Positions 9,450 to 18,427 of a stretch of 21,710 bases of DNA are shown in pieces. The translations under genes were made by a program, and so were the position numbers. The DNA is taken from IMG/VR virus record IMGVR_UViG_3300049846_000519, positions 1 to 21,710 of that record; one strand, 5' to 3'. The notes under the pieces are model-generated. The model did not search any database. It saw only the letters and a program-made list of their open reading frames with translations, and was not told where the DNA came from. Source of the DNA: a virus. The number at the start of each line of letters is the position of its first letter. The stretch's first letter is position 1.

Positions 9450-10297
9450 TGGATTCTAGAAGCATTAAGTTCAGCCCAGCCACAATAGAAGAACTGAGGC
9501 GTGCGCTCTCCGAACCTGCTGATAACGAGGTCGAGTCTGAGACAGATCAGAGCGTAGACCTTGATTTCCCCTGGCCCATTACCATTGTTTCGCAGGGAGT
9601 ATCGACCGGTGATGACGGTGGTCAAGTTATTAATGTAACTCTTGGTTTTGAGTCTGTTGAGGGCGCTGAGGATTATGAGGTAAGAATCGCGCTAGTACCA
9701 GAGGTTACTAGTTTCTGGGATGGTATGTCTCCCTTTACATCCTGGGCCAGGAACGGAGCAGCCACCCTTATTACCGGCGGCACCGAAGTACAACTTCACT
9801 CTACTGCGGGAAGTACGACCGGATCTATTATTAGCCCCGAATTTGTTCCTAGCGGTTGGTCGGTGATCGACATAACAATTACAATGCTTATTTCTGGCGG
9901 TGGAGACGGGTGGGAGGTTACCCTCTGGGACGCGGCAACTCACGGAACAACAGAACTGGCTGCGGCAGGAACTAAATATAGCCGAGTTTTTGATAATCTC
10001 TGGGTGGCCTCTAATAATACTGATTTTAAGTCTAACGATGGCACAACAAACATAAATTACGTTGTTGGTGGAAATACGGCACGGAGCGGTTTTGAGGACA
10101 CGACACGCTTCGTGTGGACCAAGACCGGGGCAAATACCGCGTCTGTAAGCACTTACAGAAACGGTGTGCTTCAAATATCCTCACCGGGCGATCTTTGGGT
10201 GCCGGATACGGCCCGAATTGGTATTTGGGGATTCAACGGACTTCTTTCAAGCCACCAGAAGATAATTAAGGCTGTCACCGTTTATGCCAACGGATGA
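9449..10297 (+). CDS. Minor tail protein: acidic N-terminus, half FN3 domain, lectin-like domain
   Basis: A 282-residue protein starting at ATG 9449 inside the hub stop (TGATG). Residues 1-40 are helical then acidic (SEPADNEVESETDQS). Residues about 43-86 look like only the first half of a fibronectin-III domain (QVINVTLGFESVEGAEDYEV), then the fold breaks off. Residues 87-282 are a beta-rich, Trp-rich block resembling LamG/concanavalin-type lectins (SFWDGMSPFTSWARNG, DNLWVASNNTDF, ARIGIWGFNG). The missing second half of the FN3 domain appears at the start of the protein encoded from 11254, so this gene may be the product of a module insertion. A likely tail-tip receptor-binding component; ligand unknown. 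Confidence 0.75.
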   Translation: MDSRSIKFSPATIEELRRALSEPADNEVESETDQSVDLDFPWPITIVSQGVSTGDDGGQVINVTLGFESVEGAEDYEVRIALVPEVTSFWDGMSPFTSWARNGAATLITGGTEVQLHSTAGSTTGSIISPEFVPSGWSVIDITITMLISGGGDGWEVTLWDAATHGTTELAAAGTKYSRVFDNLWVASNNTDFKSNDGTTNINYVVGGNTARSGFEDTTRFVWTKTGANTASVSTYRNGVLQISSPGDLWVPDTARIGIWGFNGLLSSHQKIIKAVTVYANG

Positions 10298-10306
10298 TGC
10301 TTTTTT
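10278..10306 (+). terminator. Weak terminator-like hairpin with T6 tract
   Basis: CCGTT (10278-10282) and AACGG (10289-10293) can form a 5-bp stem over the end of the upstream gene, followed seven bases later by TTTTTT (10301-10306). The stem is short and the T tract is not directly adjacent, so the terminator reading is weak. It precedes a new promoter-like box. Confidence 0.25.
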
Positions 10307-10315
10307 CGTCTCGGA

Positions 10316-10324
10316 TGATATAAT
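10316..10324 (+). promoter_or_regulatory. Extended -10 promoter TGATATAAT (leaderless start at 10331)
   Basis: A perfect TGnTATAAT box whose last base is followed by six bases and then ATG 10331. Transcription starting at the normal distance would begin on or next to the A of that ATG, giving a leaderless mRNA. There is no clear -35 and no Shine-Dalgarno sequence. The 11-mer GATGATATAAT recurs exactly at 14701-14711. Confidence 0.6.
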
Positions 10325-10330
10325 TTGAGC

Positions 10331-11254
10331 ATGGAGCCAACCGGATTTTATAGAGTCTACGAAAATGGTGATTTGATTGCAGAGTCTCCAAACGTAGTCA
10401 CAACTCTAGGTAAAAAAGCAATAGCCGACCATTTAGCCGGAATTATTCCGGATTGGGCCGGGTCGATTGCTGTCGGTGTTGGCTCAACAACAGCAACTTC
10501 ATCTGACAAAAGACTGGTATTTGAGACTACCCGTTCTTCTGTTTCCAGCAAGGTTGTATCCTACGGGGGCGGTACTGCCGGGGCGCACAGGATTATCGTT
10601 AAGGCTACCCTGGACCCAGAAATCGCCGGTACGTTCAGCGAAATGGGAGTATTTTCACTAGACCGTAACGATTCTCTAGGTAATTACAGTTCTACGATGA
10701 TTTCTTTCTGTGACTCCACTGAAACATGGCAGCAGTACAACGGATCAGACTGGATTGCAAACCCCAATAGCCCAGACACCACCAACGAGAAAAACGGTAT
10801 CGACGCAGTAGCACTCACGTCGGCCGGTTCAGCAGTGCGCTACCGCCTGAGCGGCCTAGATATCAACCTTGCAGAATATGCATCAACAGACCTATTTCTG
10901 TTTGCAGCAAAAGTAAATGCTGGCTCTCTTACCACCATGGTTGTACGGTTCAACACCGACGACTCCAATTACTACACCTATACCACGCCAACCTTCGCCA
11001 CCGGAACATATGGGGTGGTCTCGTATGCGAAATCCAACTGGACTGCTGTTGGCTCACCATCTTGGGGAAATATCACCAGCATAGAGTTCACAGTAACCGG
11101 TACCGGACTGACTTTGATGCTTGATGGTATTCGAATTGAAGAGGTAGAGTCAGCGAACCCTGATTACGTTCTTGTCAGTCGGTCGGTGCTGGGAGCGCCC
11201 ATCGTCAAGAGTTCTGGAAGCCTTCTAGAAGTCGAATACTACCTGGACTACTAA
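10331..11254 (+). CDS. Minor tail protein with CBM-like domain
   Basis: 307 residues if started at ATG 10331. A TTG six bases upstream is in frame but lies directly against the -10 box, so ATG is preferred. Residues 1-118 form an adaptor-like beta domain (FYRVYENGDLIAESPNVVTT, later GTFSEMGVFSLD) of a type found in phage tail-fibre proteins. Residues about 119-275 resemble a carbohydrate-binding module: CDSTETWQQYNGSDW, GSAVRYRLSGLDINL, then TGLTLMLDGIRIEE. The end is VSRSVLGAPI and EVEYYLDY. It has its own promoter-like box and lies between two genes that each hold half of one FN3 domain, suggesting later acquisition. It probably sits at the tail tip and binds surface glycan; the ligand is unknown. 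Confidence 0.7.
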   Translation: MEPTGFYRVYENGDLIAESPNVVTTLGKKAIADHLAGIIPDWAGSIAVGVGSTTATSSDKRLVFETTRSSVSSKVVSYGGGTAGAHRIIVKATLDPEIAGTFSEMGVFSLDRNDSLGNYSSTMISFCDSTETWQQYNGSDWIANPNSPDTTNEKNGIDAVALTSAGSAVRYRLSGLDINLAEYASTDLFLFAAKVNAGSLTTMVVRFNTDDSNYYTYTTPTFATGTYGVVSYAKSNWTAVGSPSWGNITSIEFTVTGTGLTLMLDGIRIEEVESANPDYVLVSRSVLGAPIVKSSGSLLEVEYYLDY

Positions 11255-12924
11255 TGGAATATTTACTTAAAAACCTACAGGGCGGTAGAACGTATGCAGT
11301 TCAGATCAGGTCCGTCGCTGGTGATGACGTATCTGAGTGGAGCCCGACATTCCAGGTAACAGCGGCGAGCGACTCGACGGTTCCTCGACAACCGACCGGT
11401 CTCACGGGGTCAGTCCAGGGGTCATCCTTTGTTCTAACATGGACTCCTCCTACTAGAAACACAAACAACACGCTTGTCCGAGATATCAAAGACTATGAGT
11501 TAACCATTACCGATGGATCAACCACTGTTAAGCGATACTACGACACGGCCAAAGCACAGTACAGTATAGATGACAATATTACCGACTTTACAACAGCCAA
11601 GCCTTCACTAACTTTTTCGGTAAAAACTCGCGACAAAACCGGTAACCTATCTGTTGCCAGCAACTCCGTCGTCCTCACAAATCCGGTTCCGGCCACTCCG
11701 ACTGGTGTCACAGCGACTACTTCTTACGCTGGTGCAAACATCAAGTGGACCAAGGTCGCGGACACCGACATTCAACTTTACGAAGTCTACTACGGAACAA
11801 CGGCCGGTTTCACTCCCGACACCACAACATTCTCCAACCTCGGATACACTGGCCCGAACGTCAATGCTGTTATTGACACTATAACCTCAGGAACCTACTA
11901 CTTCAAGGTTTGCGCGGTCGACGTTTTTGCCCAGCGCGGAGGATTTGGTTCCTCTGCTGGGGCTACCGTGGGCGGAGGAACCGCCGGAAGCATCACAGTC
12001 AAAGACGAAGGCACAACACTGACAACAACAGCAACTTCCATTAACTTTGTTGGTGGTGGCGTTGTTGCAACAAACTCCGGTGGCGATGTTACCGTAACGG
12101 TGGGCGGTGGTGGATCAGCCTACGCCGCAGACATTGGTAATGGAACAGCGACAAGTTTTACGATTACTCACGGCCTTGCCACAAGGGATGTTCTAGTTCA
12201 AATATACGAAAATGGGGCACTGTATCAAAATGTAGATGTAGACATTCGTCATACGTCTACTAGTGCTGTTGATCTTGTATTTTCTATCGCTCCGACAACT
12301 AATCAGTACCGAGTTGTCATTTTGCCAGCGGGAGTGGGCGGCGGGCTGACGAGCCCTTGGACCAAGACCCTAGACAATCCTCTCACATCACTATCTAACC
12401 TTACTTCTACAAGTGATGGTGGAACGTGGGCAATCGACGGAGGAACCGGCCAACTAAGACAAACCGACACTGGCGCTAATGTGAGAACTTATAGGTCTAC
12501 CGACCAAACCCTGATGCGCCCAAACATGATCATAGAGGCAGAAGTTAAATACAACTCTGGCTCAGGATCAATCAGAAGAATGGGAATATTTGCGGGCGGT
12601 CAAGCATCTAGTTCCGGTGCTTTTCTAGTATACTTGCAAACTGATTCGGCTGCTACGGCATGGTCAGTTAACACTGAGCAGGCAGCAATTTTAGCAACCG
12701 GAGGAATAACTACAAGTCATAGCACGGCTAATTGGGCAACACTCAGAGCAGAAATTAACGGTGGCGGAGCCACAATTTTTCTTAACGGAACATTCCTCAT
12801 GTTCATTAGAAACATTCACTGGCAGGCATCCACAACTAATGCGCCCAATGTTGGGGTATACACCTATGGCTGTGACGCAACATTCAGAAACCTAAAGATT
12901 TGGAGTTTGGCCTCAACCGCCTGA
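11254..12924 (+). CDS. Minor tail protein: FN3 repeats plus lectin-like C-terminal domain
   Basis: A 556-residue protein whose ATG overlaps the previous stop (TAATG). Residues 1-37 are only the second half of an FN3 domain (YLLKNLQGGRTYAVQIRSVA then SEWSPTFQVTA). Complete FN3 domains follow at about 43-143 (PTGLTGSVQGSSFVLTWTPP) and 144-238 (PTGVTATTSYAGANIKWTKV, YYFKVCAVD). After a Gly-rich linker, residues about 289-366 form a small beta domain common in phage tail proteins (TSFTITHGL, VQIYENGALY). Residues 367-556 resemble a LamG/concanavalin-type lectin (MRPNMIIEAEVKY, WATLRAEINGGGATIFLNG, FRNLKIWSL). Function: tail-tip structural and probable glycan-binding protein. Translation is likely coupled to the upstream gene. 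Confidence 0.8.
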   Translation: MEYLLKNLQGGRTYAVQIRSVAGDDVSEWSPTFQVTAASDSTVPRQPTGLTGSVQGSSFVLTWTPPTRNTNNTLVRDIKDYELTITDGSTTVKRYYDTAKAQYSIDDNITDFTTAKPSLTFSVKTRDKTGNLSVASNSVVLTNPVPATPTGVTATTSYAGANIKWTKVADTDIQLYEVYYGTTAGFTPDTTTFSNLGYTGPNVNAVIDTITSGTYYFKVCAVDVFAQRGGFGSSAGATVGGGTAGSITVKDEGTTLTTTATSINFVGGGVVATNSGGDVTVTVGGGGSAYAADIGNGTATSFTITHGLATRDVLVQIYENGALYQNVDVDIRHTSTSAVDLVFSIAPTTNQYRVVILPAGVGGGLTSPWTKTLDNPLTSLSNLTSTSDGGTWAIDGGTGQLRQTDTGANVRTYRSTDQTLMRPNMIIEAEVKYNSGSGSIRRMGIFAGGQASSSGAFLVYLQTDSAATAWSVNTEQAAILATGGITTSHSTANWATLRAEINGGGATIFLNGTFLMFIRNIHWQASTTNAPNVGVYTYGCDATFRNLKIWSLASTA

Positions 12925-12926
12925 CG

Positions 12927-12935
12927 TGGGATAAT
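12927..12935 (+). promoter_or_regulatory. Extended -10 promoter TGGGATAAT (leaderless start at 12942)
   Basis: TGnGATAAT lies in the 17-base gap between TGA 12922-12924 and ATG 12942. Six bases separate the box from the ATG, the same spacing as at 10331, so the start codon would be at or beside the transcript 5' end. No Shine-Dalgarno sequence is present. Confidence 0.55.
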
Positions 12936-12941
12936 TAACTA

Positions 12942-14696
12942 ATGACAAATCTAAGAATTCCTTTACCACTGCTTTCGATGACTTCCGACCCGACCGGCCC
13001 AACGGCCGCGTCCGGATTCATGTATTTCAACAGCAGCCTTGGTCAGGTTCGTGTATATAACGGAAGCACATGGGTCTCTGTTGGTACTGGCGCAGGTGGT
13101 CCAACTGGTGCTACCGGCCCTACCGGTCCGCAGGGTCCTACTGGCCCAGCCGGATCAGGAGCGACTGGTCCCACCGGAGCGCAGGGCCCTACTGGTCCTA
13201 CGGGACCAACGGGGCCTCAGGGAATTCAGGGTTCCACCGGTCCAACAGGTGCTCAAGGTGCAACTGGAAGCGCGGGAGCAACCGGCCCAGCAGGACCTAC
13301 TGGACCTCAGGGGCCAACCGGGTCCCAGGGTGCTACCGGCGCTCAGGGACCGACCGGTACTTCCGGAGCCACTGGTCCACAGGGAGCCACCGGCCCAACT
13401 GGCCCACAAGGTATTCAAGGAATTACTGGACCTACGGGGACACAGGGCGCTACAGGAAATTCTGGCCCTACTGGTGCTACCGGAGCAACTGGTGCTACCG
13501 GCCCAGCCGGGGCCACAGGACCGACTGGTCCTCAGGGAATTCAAGGTATCACTGGGCCAACAGGCGCGCAGGGCGCGACTGGTCCTGCTGGTGCCACGGG
13601 CGCAACAGGTGCCCAGGGCTCTACCGGGCCACAGGGTCCAACCGGACCCCAAGGCCCGACAGGTGCCACTGGTCCTAGTGGATTAAGCATAACCGGTCCA
13701 ACGGGACCAACGGGAGCGACCGGTGCCACCGGACCGCAGGGACCAACCGGCCCAGCCGGAAGTGGATCGGGCGGCGGATTCTACTATCAGAGCACCGGCC
13801 CAACAGGCACCCTTGCCATTGGTGATAGGTGGATTGATTCAGACACAGGAATTGGATACACCTGGATCAACGACGGCGACAATACAACTTGGTTTGAAGC
13901 ATCTGCTTCCGGTCTAGTTGGAGCAACAGGTGCCACTGGACCGACCGGTCCTCAGGGACCTACCGGAAGCGCAGGAGCAACCGGGCCGCAGGGAGCAACC
14001 GGTCCAGCGGGAGCCACCGGCCCAGCAGGACCAACCGGGGCCCAAGGACCGACAGGATCGACCGGAGCAACCGGACCGGCTGGAACGACTGGACCAACCG
14101 GACCTGCTGGACCAACGGGTAATACTGGTGCTACGGGACCGCAAGGAATCACCGGTCCTGCCGGGGCAACTGGACCGACTGGATCAAGCGGTCCGACAGG
14201 AGCCACTGGTCCAACCGGTGCATCGGGCGGAAATACACTAAAAGCAGAAAGAACGACTGACACCGCCTCTATTGCAAACACCGAGACTCAGGTTATCAGT
14301 TACACTGCTGCCTCTAACGAACTGGTGGTCGGTAGTGTTGTCAGAATTCAGGCCTACTACACAAGGACCGGTACTAACGCAGCCCAGGGTACGGCGCGAC
14401 TAAGAATAGGAACAACAACTCTGACGGGAAATATCGTTTCCACCCTGACAATGCCTGCGGCTGCCACCGCTGTTTCCGGATATATAGAGTTGATCGGAGT
14501 CATCAGGACAACAGGAACAACAGGAACAACTCGTGGTAACGCGATTAATCACCATCAGGCAACTACCCCTCTTGTATCAGCAACAACCTCGGTCACGGTG
14601 AACACCACGGTTTCCAATATTATTGAAATGACTTTTATTTCCGGTCAGGCTGCTAACGGATATATCTTCTCGCATGCTACTATCGAGATTTTGTGA
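12942..14696 (+). CDS. Collagen-like tail fibre protein 1
   Basis: A 584-residue protein. Residues 1-50 form a short adaptor with the pattern [14 protein letters not shown]. Gly-X-Y collagen repeats run over about 53-277 and 324-429, mostly GPT, GAT, GPQ and GPA triplets, with small interruptions ([19 protein letters not shown]). Between them is a Trp-containing island ([20 protein letters not shown]). The last 150 residues are a Cys-free beta domain ([18 protein letters not shown] to HATIEIL), probably a trimerising tip. Collagen-like stalks of this kind form long trimeric fibres on virions. Thr dominates the Y position, as in bacterial collagens such as Bacillus BclA, where Thr carries O-linked sugar. 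It has its own promoter-like box. Confidence 0.9.
   Translation: MTNLRIPLPLLSMTSDPTGPTAASGFMYFNSSLGQVRVYNGSTWVSVGTGAGGPTGATGPTGPQGPTGPAGSGATGPTGAQGPTGPTGPTGPQGIQGSTGPTGAQGATGSAGATGPAGPTGPQGPTGSQGATGAQGPTGTSGATGPQGATGPTGPQGIQGITGPTGTQGATGNSGPTGATGATGATGPAGATGPTGPQGIQGITGPTGAQGATGPAGATGATGAQGSTGPQGPTGPQGPTGATGPSGLSITGPTGPTGATGATGPQGPTGPAGSGSGGGFYYQSTGPTGTLAIGDRWIDSDTGIGYTWINDGDNTTWFEASASGLVGATGATGPTGPQGPTGSAGATGPQGATGPAGATGPAGPTGAQGPTGSTGATGPAGTTGPTGPAGPTGNTGATGPQGITGPAGATGPTGSSGPTGATGPTGASGGNTLKAERTTDTASIANTETQVISYTAASNELVVGSVVRIQAYYTRTGTNAAQGTARLRIGTTTLTGNIVSTLTMPAAATAVSGYIELIGVIRTTGTTGTTRGNAINHHQATTPLVSATTSVTVNTTVSNIIEMTFISGQAANGYIFSHATIEIL
13098..13770 (+). repeat. Collagen Gly-X-Y repeat tract, fibre 1, part 1
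   Basis: About 75 Gly-X-Y triplets, most of them GPT, GAT, GPQ or GPA, with GPQGIQG recurring three times. The DNA is not a simple repeat: Gly, Pro and Thr use several synonymous codons in mixed order (acc, act, aca, acg for Thr). Confidence 0.9.
13911..14229 (+). repeat. Collagen Gly-X-Y repeat tract, fibre 1, part 2
   Basis: About 105 residues of Gly-X-Y triplets after the Trp-containing island, ending in [11 protein letters not shown] before the C-terminal beta domain. Confidence 0.9.
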
Positions 14697-14702
14697 GCCT
14701 GA

Positions 14703-14711
14703 TGATATAAT
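14703..14711 (+). promoter_or_regulatory. Extended -10 promoter TGATATAAT before fibre 2
   Basis: A perfect TGnTATAAT box in the 29-base gap after TGA 14694-14696. Fourteen bases separate it from ATG 14726, so the 5' leader would be only about 7-8 bases and too short for a normal Shine-Dalgarno sequence. The 11-mer GATGATATAAT is identical to that at 10314-10324. Confidence 0.55.
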
Positions 14712-14725
14712 GTTAAAGATGACAT

Positions 14726-17700
14726 ATGCCGATTAATTTTCCTTCTTTACCGGCCCTCAACGACACATACTCTTTTGGTGGTAGAACTTGGCGTTGGAAC
14801 GGGGACGGCTGGCAAGCACTTAATTCCGGAGGTCCACAGGGTCCTACCGGTCCTCAGGGTGCAACTGGTCCGACAGGTCCAATAGGAACCACGGGCAGTG
14901 CAGGCCCAACTGGAAACACTGGTGCAACTGGACCAACTGGTCCAGCAGGAGCCACGGGCCCAACTGGTAATACCGGTGCCACGGGAGCGCAGGGGGCGAC
15001 AGGGCCCGCAGGGGCTACGGGCGCAACTGGTCCAACAGGATCGCAAGGACCAACAGGTAGTATTGGACCAACTGGTCCACAGGGCGCTGCTGGACCTACA
15101 GGTGCCACGGGAGCAACGGGTGCGGCTAGTACCGTCCCCGGCCCAACCGGGCCTACCGGTCCGACTGGACCGCAGGGTGCCACGGGTGCGACTGGTGCCG
15201 CCAGCACTGTCCCGGGGCCGACAGGAGCAACTGGTGCTACCGGCCCAGCGGGGCCGACTGGTCCGACAGGTCCGACAGGATCGCAGGGACCTACCGGCTC
15301 GCAAGGTGCTACCGGACCGGCAGGTGCGACCGGTGCTACGGGAGCAACGGGCTCTCAAGGAATTCAGGGAATAACCGGTCCCACCGGGCCTCAGGGCACA
15401 ACCGGTCCAACCGGAGCACAGGGTGCCACCGGTTCTGCCGGTCCAACTGGTGCAACCGGTGCGACGGGTCCCGCTGGCGCGACGGGGCCGACTGGTCCTC
15501 AAGGTATAACCGGTCCAACTGGTGCGACCGGGGTCGGTTATTCAGGAGTAACGTCTACAACCTCCCTTGCTATCGGTACTGGTGCCAAAGCCTTTACAAC
15601 TAATACAGCAAACCACGCCTTTGTCCTGGGCAACAGGGTTCGTGTTGTTAACTCTTCAACTAACTGGATGGAAGGAAACATCACCACCCTGGCCGGTACA
15701 TCTATGACAGTAACCGTAGATGTAACGTCCGGATCAGGCACGCTTGCCTCATGGACATTCTCTATTGCTGGAATTCAAGGCGCTACTGGCCCAACGGGAA
15801 GCACTGGACCTACCGGTGCAGGCGCAACCGGCCCGACCGGCCCTACGGGAGCACAGGGGCCAACCGGGCCGACAGGAGCGCAAGGCGCTACCGGAGCACA
15901 GGGTGCTACCGGAAATACTGGAAACACAGGAGCGACTGGCGCAACTGGACCGACAGGTCCCCAGGGTGCCACGGGACCAACTGGTGCCACTGGCGCAACT
16001 GGAAGTGCGGGATCAACGGGACCAACGGGTGCTACCGGAGCGTCCGGTCAGTACAAGACTTCTGTGGTAGCGGCAACTACGGCAAACATTACTCTTTCTG
16101 CTCCACAAACAATTGATGGTGTATCAGTTATCGCTGGGGATAGAGTTCTGGTCAAGGATCAATCTACTGCGTCAGCAAACGGTATTTATGTTGCGGCAGC
16201 CGGTGCCTGGACTCGGGCCACCGATGCAGATACGTCAGCAGAAATGGCCGGTGCTGTAGTAAGTGTAAACGCGGGCACAACAAACGGGGGAGAAGTTTTC
16301 ACAACAAACTTCAAGAGTACGGACACCCTGGGCACAACATCAATGTCTTGGTTTAACGTTGTAGACTCCGGAACAACACAAACCTTGGCGGGCAAGACGC
16401 TTACGTCCCCGGTAATAAATGGTGGAACCATAACTGGTGCTATTTCTGGAATTCCAACTTTTACTGGAACACCGGCATTCTCAAGTAATGGTTTTACTTC
16501 TACCGGCCCAATAAACCTTAATACTGGAAACTTTAGTCCCGAGATTATATTTAATCCAAACGCGGGGGTACAAAGAACCATATCTTTCCGGTCGGCTGGT
16601 GTTCGTAGATGGGACCTTCTTGTTGATAATTCTACTGAGTCTGGATCTAATGCTGGCTCCAACCTATCGCTTACAAGGTCGAGTGACGCTGGGGCCTCGC
16701 TGGGTCAAGTGCTCGGCATAAACAGGGCAACCGGTGCCGTAACTATAGACGGCTCAGTAGCACTGAACGGCGGAGGAACGCTTTCTGGAACACTTACCGG
16801 CGGCACGCTTGATTCCACTACATTGACAAATGCGGTAATAGTAGATGGATATTCTGCAAAATTGGTCGTAACGGCTGCCACCACCGCCAACATTACCTTG
16901 TCTGGAACCCAGACAATAGACGGTATAGCGGTCGTTGCCGGAAATAGAGTTCTTGTTAAGAACCAGTCTACTTCATCAGCAAACGGAATATATTCTGTTG
17001 CTGCTGGGGCCTGGACGAGAGCAACTGACGCAAATACGTCTGCAAAAATTTCGGGGGCGCTCGTTGCCGTTCAGTCGGGAACAGTAAACGGTGGCCTTAA
17101 CTTTACCACAAACTTCAAGTCCACAGATACCCTTGGCACAACAAGCATGCTGTGGTATCGCGTACTAGACTCTCGTAGCATAACTTATGGATCATCATTT
17201 CCGACTAACCCCGCTGACGGCCAGGTTTATTATGATCAAGGATCGCTGACGCCTGGATCTAATGTTCTTCCTTCTGATATGGCAACCAACACCGCGAACT
17301 GGACCTCGTTTGGTTTTGGTTACAACACAGGACAAACATATGCTCTAAACGGCGGATTTGTAGAAATTACATGGTCTGCGTCCAGCGGGCAACTTTCTGG
17401 ATATAATGCAGCAACGTTGACTACGGGTGTTCAATACATGCTTGCAGTCAAATTGCGTGTTCCTAGTGGATCACCCGACGTTAGACTATGTTTAGCCTTT
17501 AGAACGAGTGGCGACTGGATCACTGTAAAGGATCAGGACGTAGTTGTTTATATGCCTTTCTGGGCATGGGAAACTGCTGGCCCGGTTGGAATAGAAAAGA
17601 TTTCAAGCAGCACTGGAACATGTATTGTAAAATCAATGACTCTTTTTGCTGCTTCTGGAACTGGAGCACCGGCATACGTTTGGGATGCTGCTGCTTCACA

Positions 17701-18427
17701 ATGGGTAATGATGGAGCCAAGTGGGGCGCTACCAAATTCTTATAACTTTGTCAACAGGTTTTCCGGTCAAGATATTGCTGGCGCAAAGAACTTTGTCACC
17801 GATCTTCAAAAGGCGGGGGCGTCAGTAGAGCCATCAGGCCAGATTACTATGTTTGCTGGTGCTACTGCACCGAACGGATGGTTGCTATGTCAGGGACAGG
17901 CTGTTTCTCGTACGACATACGCTAGCCTGTTCTCAGTGATTTCTACAACATATGGAGCGGGCGATGGGTCAACGACATTCAATGTCCCTAACCTCGTCGG
18001 CCGTGTTGCTGTAGGTCTTAACTCAGCAGATGCCATTATGGATACGCTTGGTGAAACCGGTGGTAGCAAGGACTCCGTGGCTGTGAGCCACTCTCACAAT
18101 ATTAGCCATACGCACACAACCGCTGCTGTAGCAAATGGAGCAAACGGTACTTCTGCCAACGCTGTCCATTCCCACGGAATTACGCTGTACTCAAATACAG
18201 CATTTGACTCTACCGGTGGTGCGCGACCCGTTGGTGGTGACGGTACAGCGGTTCCAGCAACTCCGACCGTAGGAACATCTGTAGCGTCCGATAACGGAAC
18301 TCACACTCACCCTCTGCCTGCTCTATCAACCGATAGCCAGTCTGTCACAAGCGTCACAGACGGTGTGTCAGGAACAAACGCCAATATGCAGCCATTTATT
18401 ACGTTGAACTACATCATCAAGACTTAA
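14726..18427 (+). CDS. Collagen-like tail fibre protein 2 with tail-collar domain
   Basis: A 1233-residue protein. Residues 1-35 form an adaptor ([19 protein letters not shown]). Collagen repeats cover about 36-270, with two [11 protein letters not shown] interruptions, and about 349-441, separated by a beta domain of about 75 residues. Two copies of a 106-residue domain follow, at about 443-548 and 708-816. Next is a Trp-rich CBM-like block at about 850-985, flanked by [13 protein letters not shown] and [13 protein letters not shown]. From about 1038 ([33 protein letters not shown]) the sequence matches the phage tail collar domain also found in microcystin-dependent proteins, with His-rich [11 protein letters not shown] and the usual ending [15 protein letters not shown] receptor-binding fibre. 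Its stop overlaps the convergent glycosyltransferase gene by four bases. Confidence 0.92.
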   Translation: MPINFPSLPALNDTYSFGGRTWRWNGDGWQALNSGGPQGPTGPQGATGPTGPIGTTGSAGPTGNTGATGPTGPAGATGPTGNTGATGAQGATGPAGATGATGPTGSQGPTGSIGPTGPQGAAGPTGATGATGAASTVPGPTGPTGPTGPQGATGATGAASTVPGPTGATGATGPAGPTGPTGPTGSQGPTGSQGATGPAGATGATGATGSQGIQGITGPTGPQGTTGPTGAQGATGSAGPTGATGATGPAGATGPTGPQGITGPTGATGVGYSGVTSTTSLAIGTGAKAFTTNTANHAFVLGNRVRVVNSSTNWMEGNITTLAGTSMTVTVDVTSGSGTLASWTFSIAGIQGATGPTGSTGPTGAGATGPTGPTGAQGPTGPTGAQGATGAQGATGNTGNTGATGATGPTGPQGATGPTGATGATGSAGSTGPTGATGASGQYKTSVVAATTANITLSAPQTIDGVSVIAGDRVLVKDQSTASANGIYVAAAGAWTRATDADTSAEMAGAVVSVNAGTTNGGEVFTTNFKSTDTLGTTSMSWFNVVDSGTTQTLAGKTLTSPVINGGTITGAISGIPTFTGTPAFSSNGFTSTGPINLNTGNFSPEIIFNPNAGVQRTISFRSAGVRRWDLLVDNSTESGSNAGSNLSLTRSSDAGASLGQVLGINRATGAVTIDGSVALNGGGTLSGTLTGGTLDSTTLTNAVIVDGYSAKLVVTAATTANITLSGTQTIDGIAVVAGNRVLVKNQSTSSANGIYSVAAGAWTRATDANTSAKISGALVAVQSGTVNGGLNFTTNFKSTDTLGTTSMLWYRVLDSRSITYGSSFPTNPADGQVYYDQGSLTPGSNVLPSDMATNTANWTSFGFGYNTGQTYALNGGFVEITWSASSGQLSGYNAATLTTGVQYMLAVKLRVPSGSPDVRLCLAFRTSGDWITVKDQDVVVYMPFWAWETAGPVGIEKISSSTGTCIVKSMTLFAASGTGAPAYVWDAAASQWVMMEPSGALPNSYNFVNRFSGQDIAGAKNFVTDLQKAGASVEPSGQITMFAGATAPNGWLLCQGQAVSRTTYASLFSVISTTYGAGDGSTTFNVPNLVGRVAVGLNSADAIMDTLGETGGSKDSVAVSHSHNISHTHTTAAVANGANGTSANAVHSHGITLYSNTAFDSTGGARPVGGDGTAVPATPTVGTSVASDNGTHTHPLPALSTDSQSVTSVTDGVSGTNANMQPFITLNYIIKT
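14831..15535 (+). repeat. Collagen Gly-X-Y repeat tract, fibre 2, part 1
   Basis: About 235 residues of Gly-X-Y triplets with Thr favoured at Y. The same non-triplet interruption, AASTVP, occurs twice, near 15122 and 15198, and may mark flexible joints in the stalk. Confidence 0.9.
15770..16050 (+). repeat. Collagen Gly-X-Y repeat tract, fibre 2, part 2
   Basis: About 93 residues of Gly-X-Y triplets with a short irregularity (GAGATGPTG), running directly into the first copy of the duplicated beta domain. Confidence 0.88.
16052..16369 (+). repeat. Duplicated fibre domain, copy 1
   Basis: Encodes about 106 residues beginning [16 protein letters not shown] and ending near [10 protein letters not shown]. 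It shares long identical stretches with copy 2 at 16847-17173 ([42 protein letters not shown]). The domain type recurs in phage fibre proteins; its fold is unknown to me. Confidence 0.88.
16847..17173 (+). repeat. Duplicated fibre domain, copy 2
   Basis: Second copy of the domain at 16052-16369, starting [19 protein letters not shown] and ending [10 protein letters not shown]. Differences are mostly conservative and the DNA has diverged at synonymous positions, so the duplication is not recent. About 160 residues of fibre sequence separate the copies. Confidence 0.88.

Noticed and set aside
10325-10330. TTG 10325 as the start of the minor tail gene
   Set aside because: It directly abuts the TATAAT box and would lie upstream of the expected transcription start; ATG 10331 fits the leaderless spacing.
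13039-15990. Many open frames in other frames and on the minus strand across the collagen tracts
   Set aside because: They are by-products of Gly-X-Y coding: Arg/Ser/Pro- or Leu-rich low-complexity shadows with no start signals.
13098-16050. Periodic DNA resembling a CRISPR array or tandem repeat
   Set aside because: Periodicity is nine bases, from Gly-X-Y codons within one open frame; there are no conserved repeats with unique spacers.
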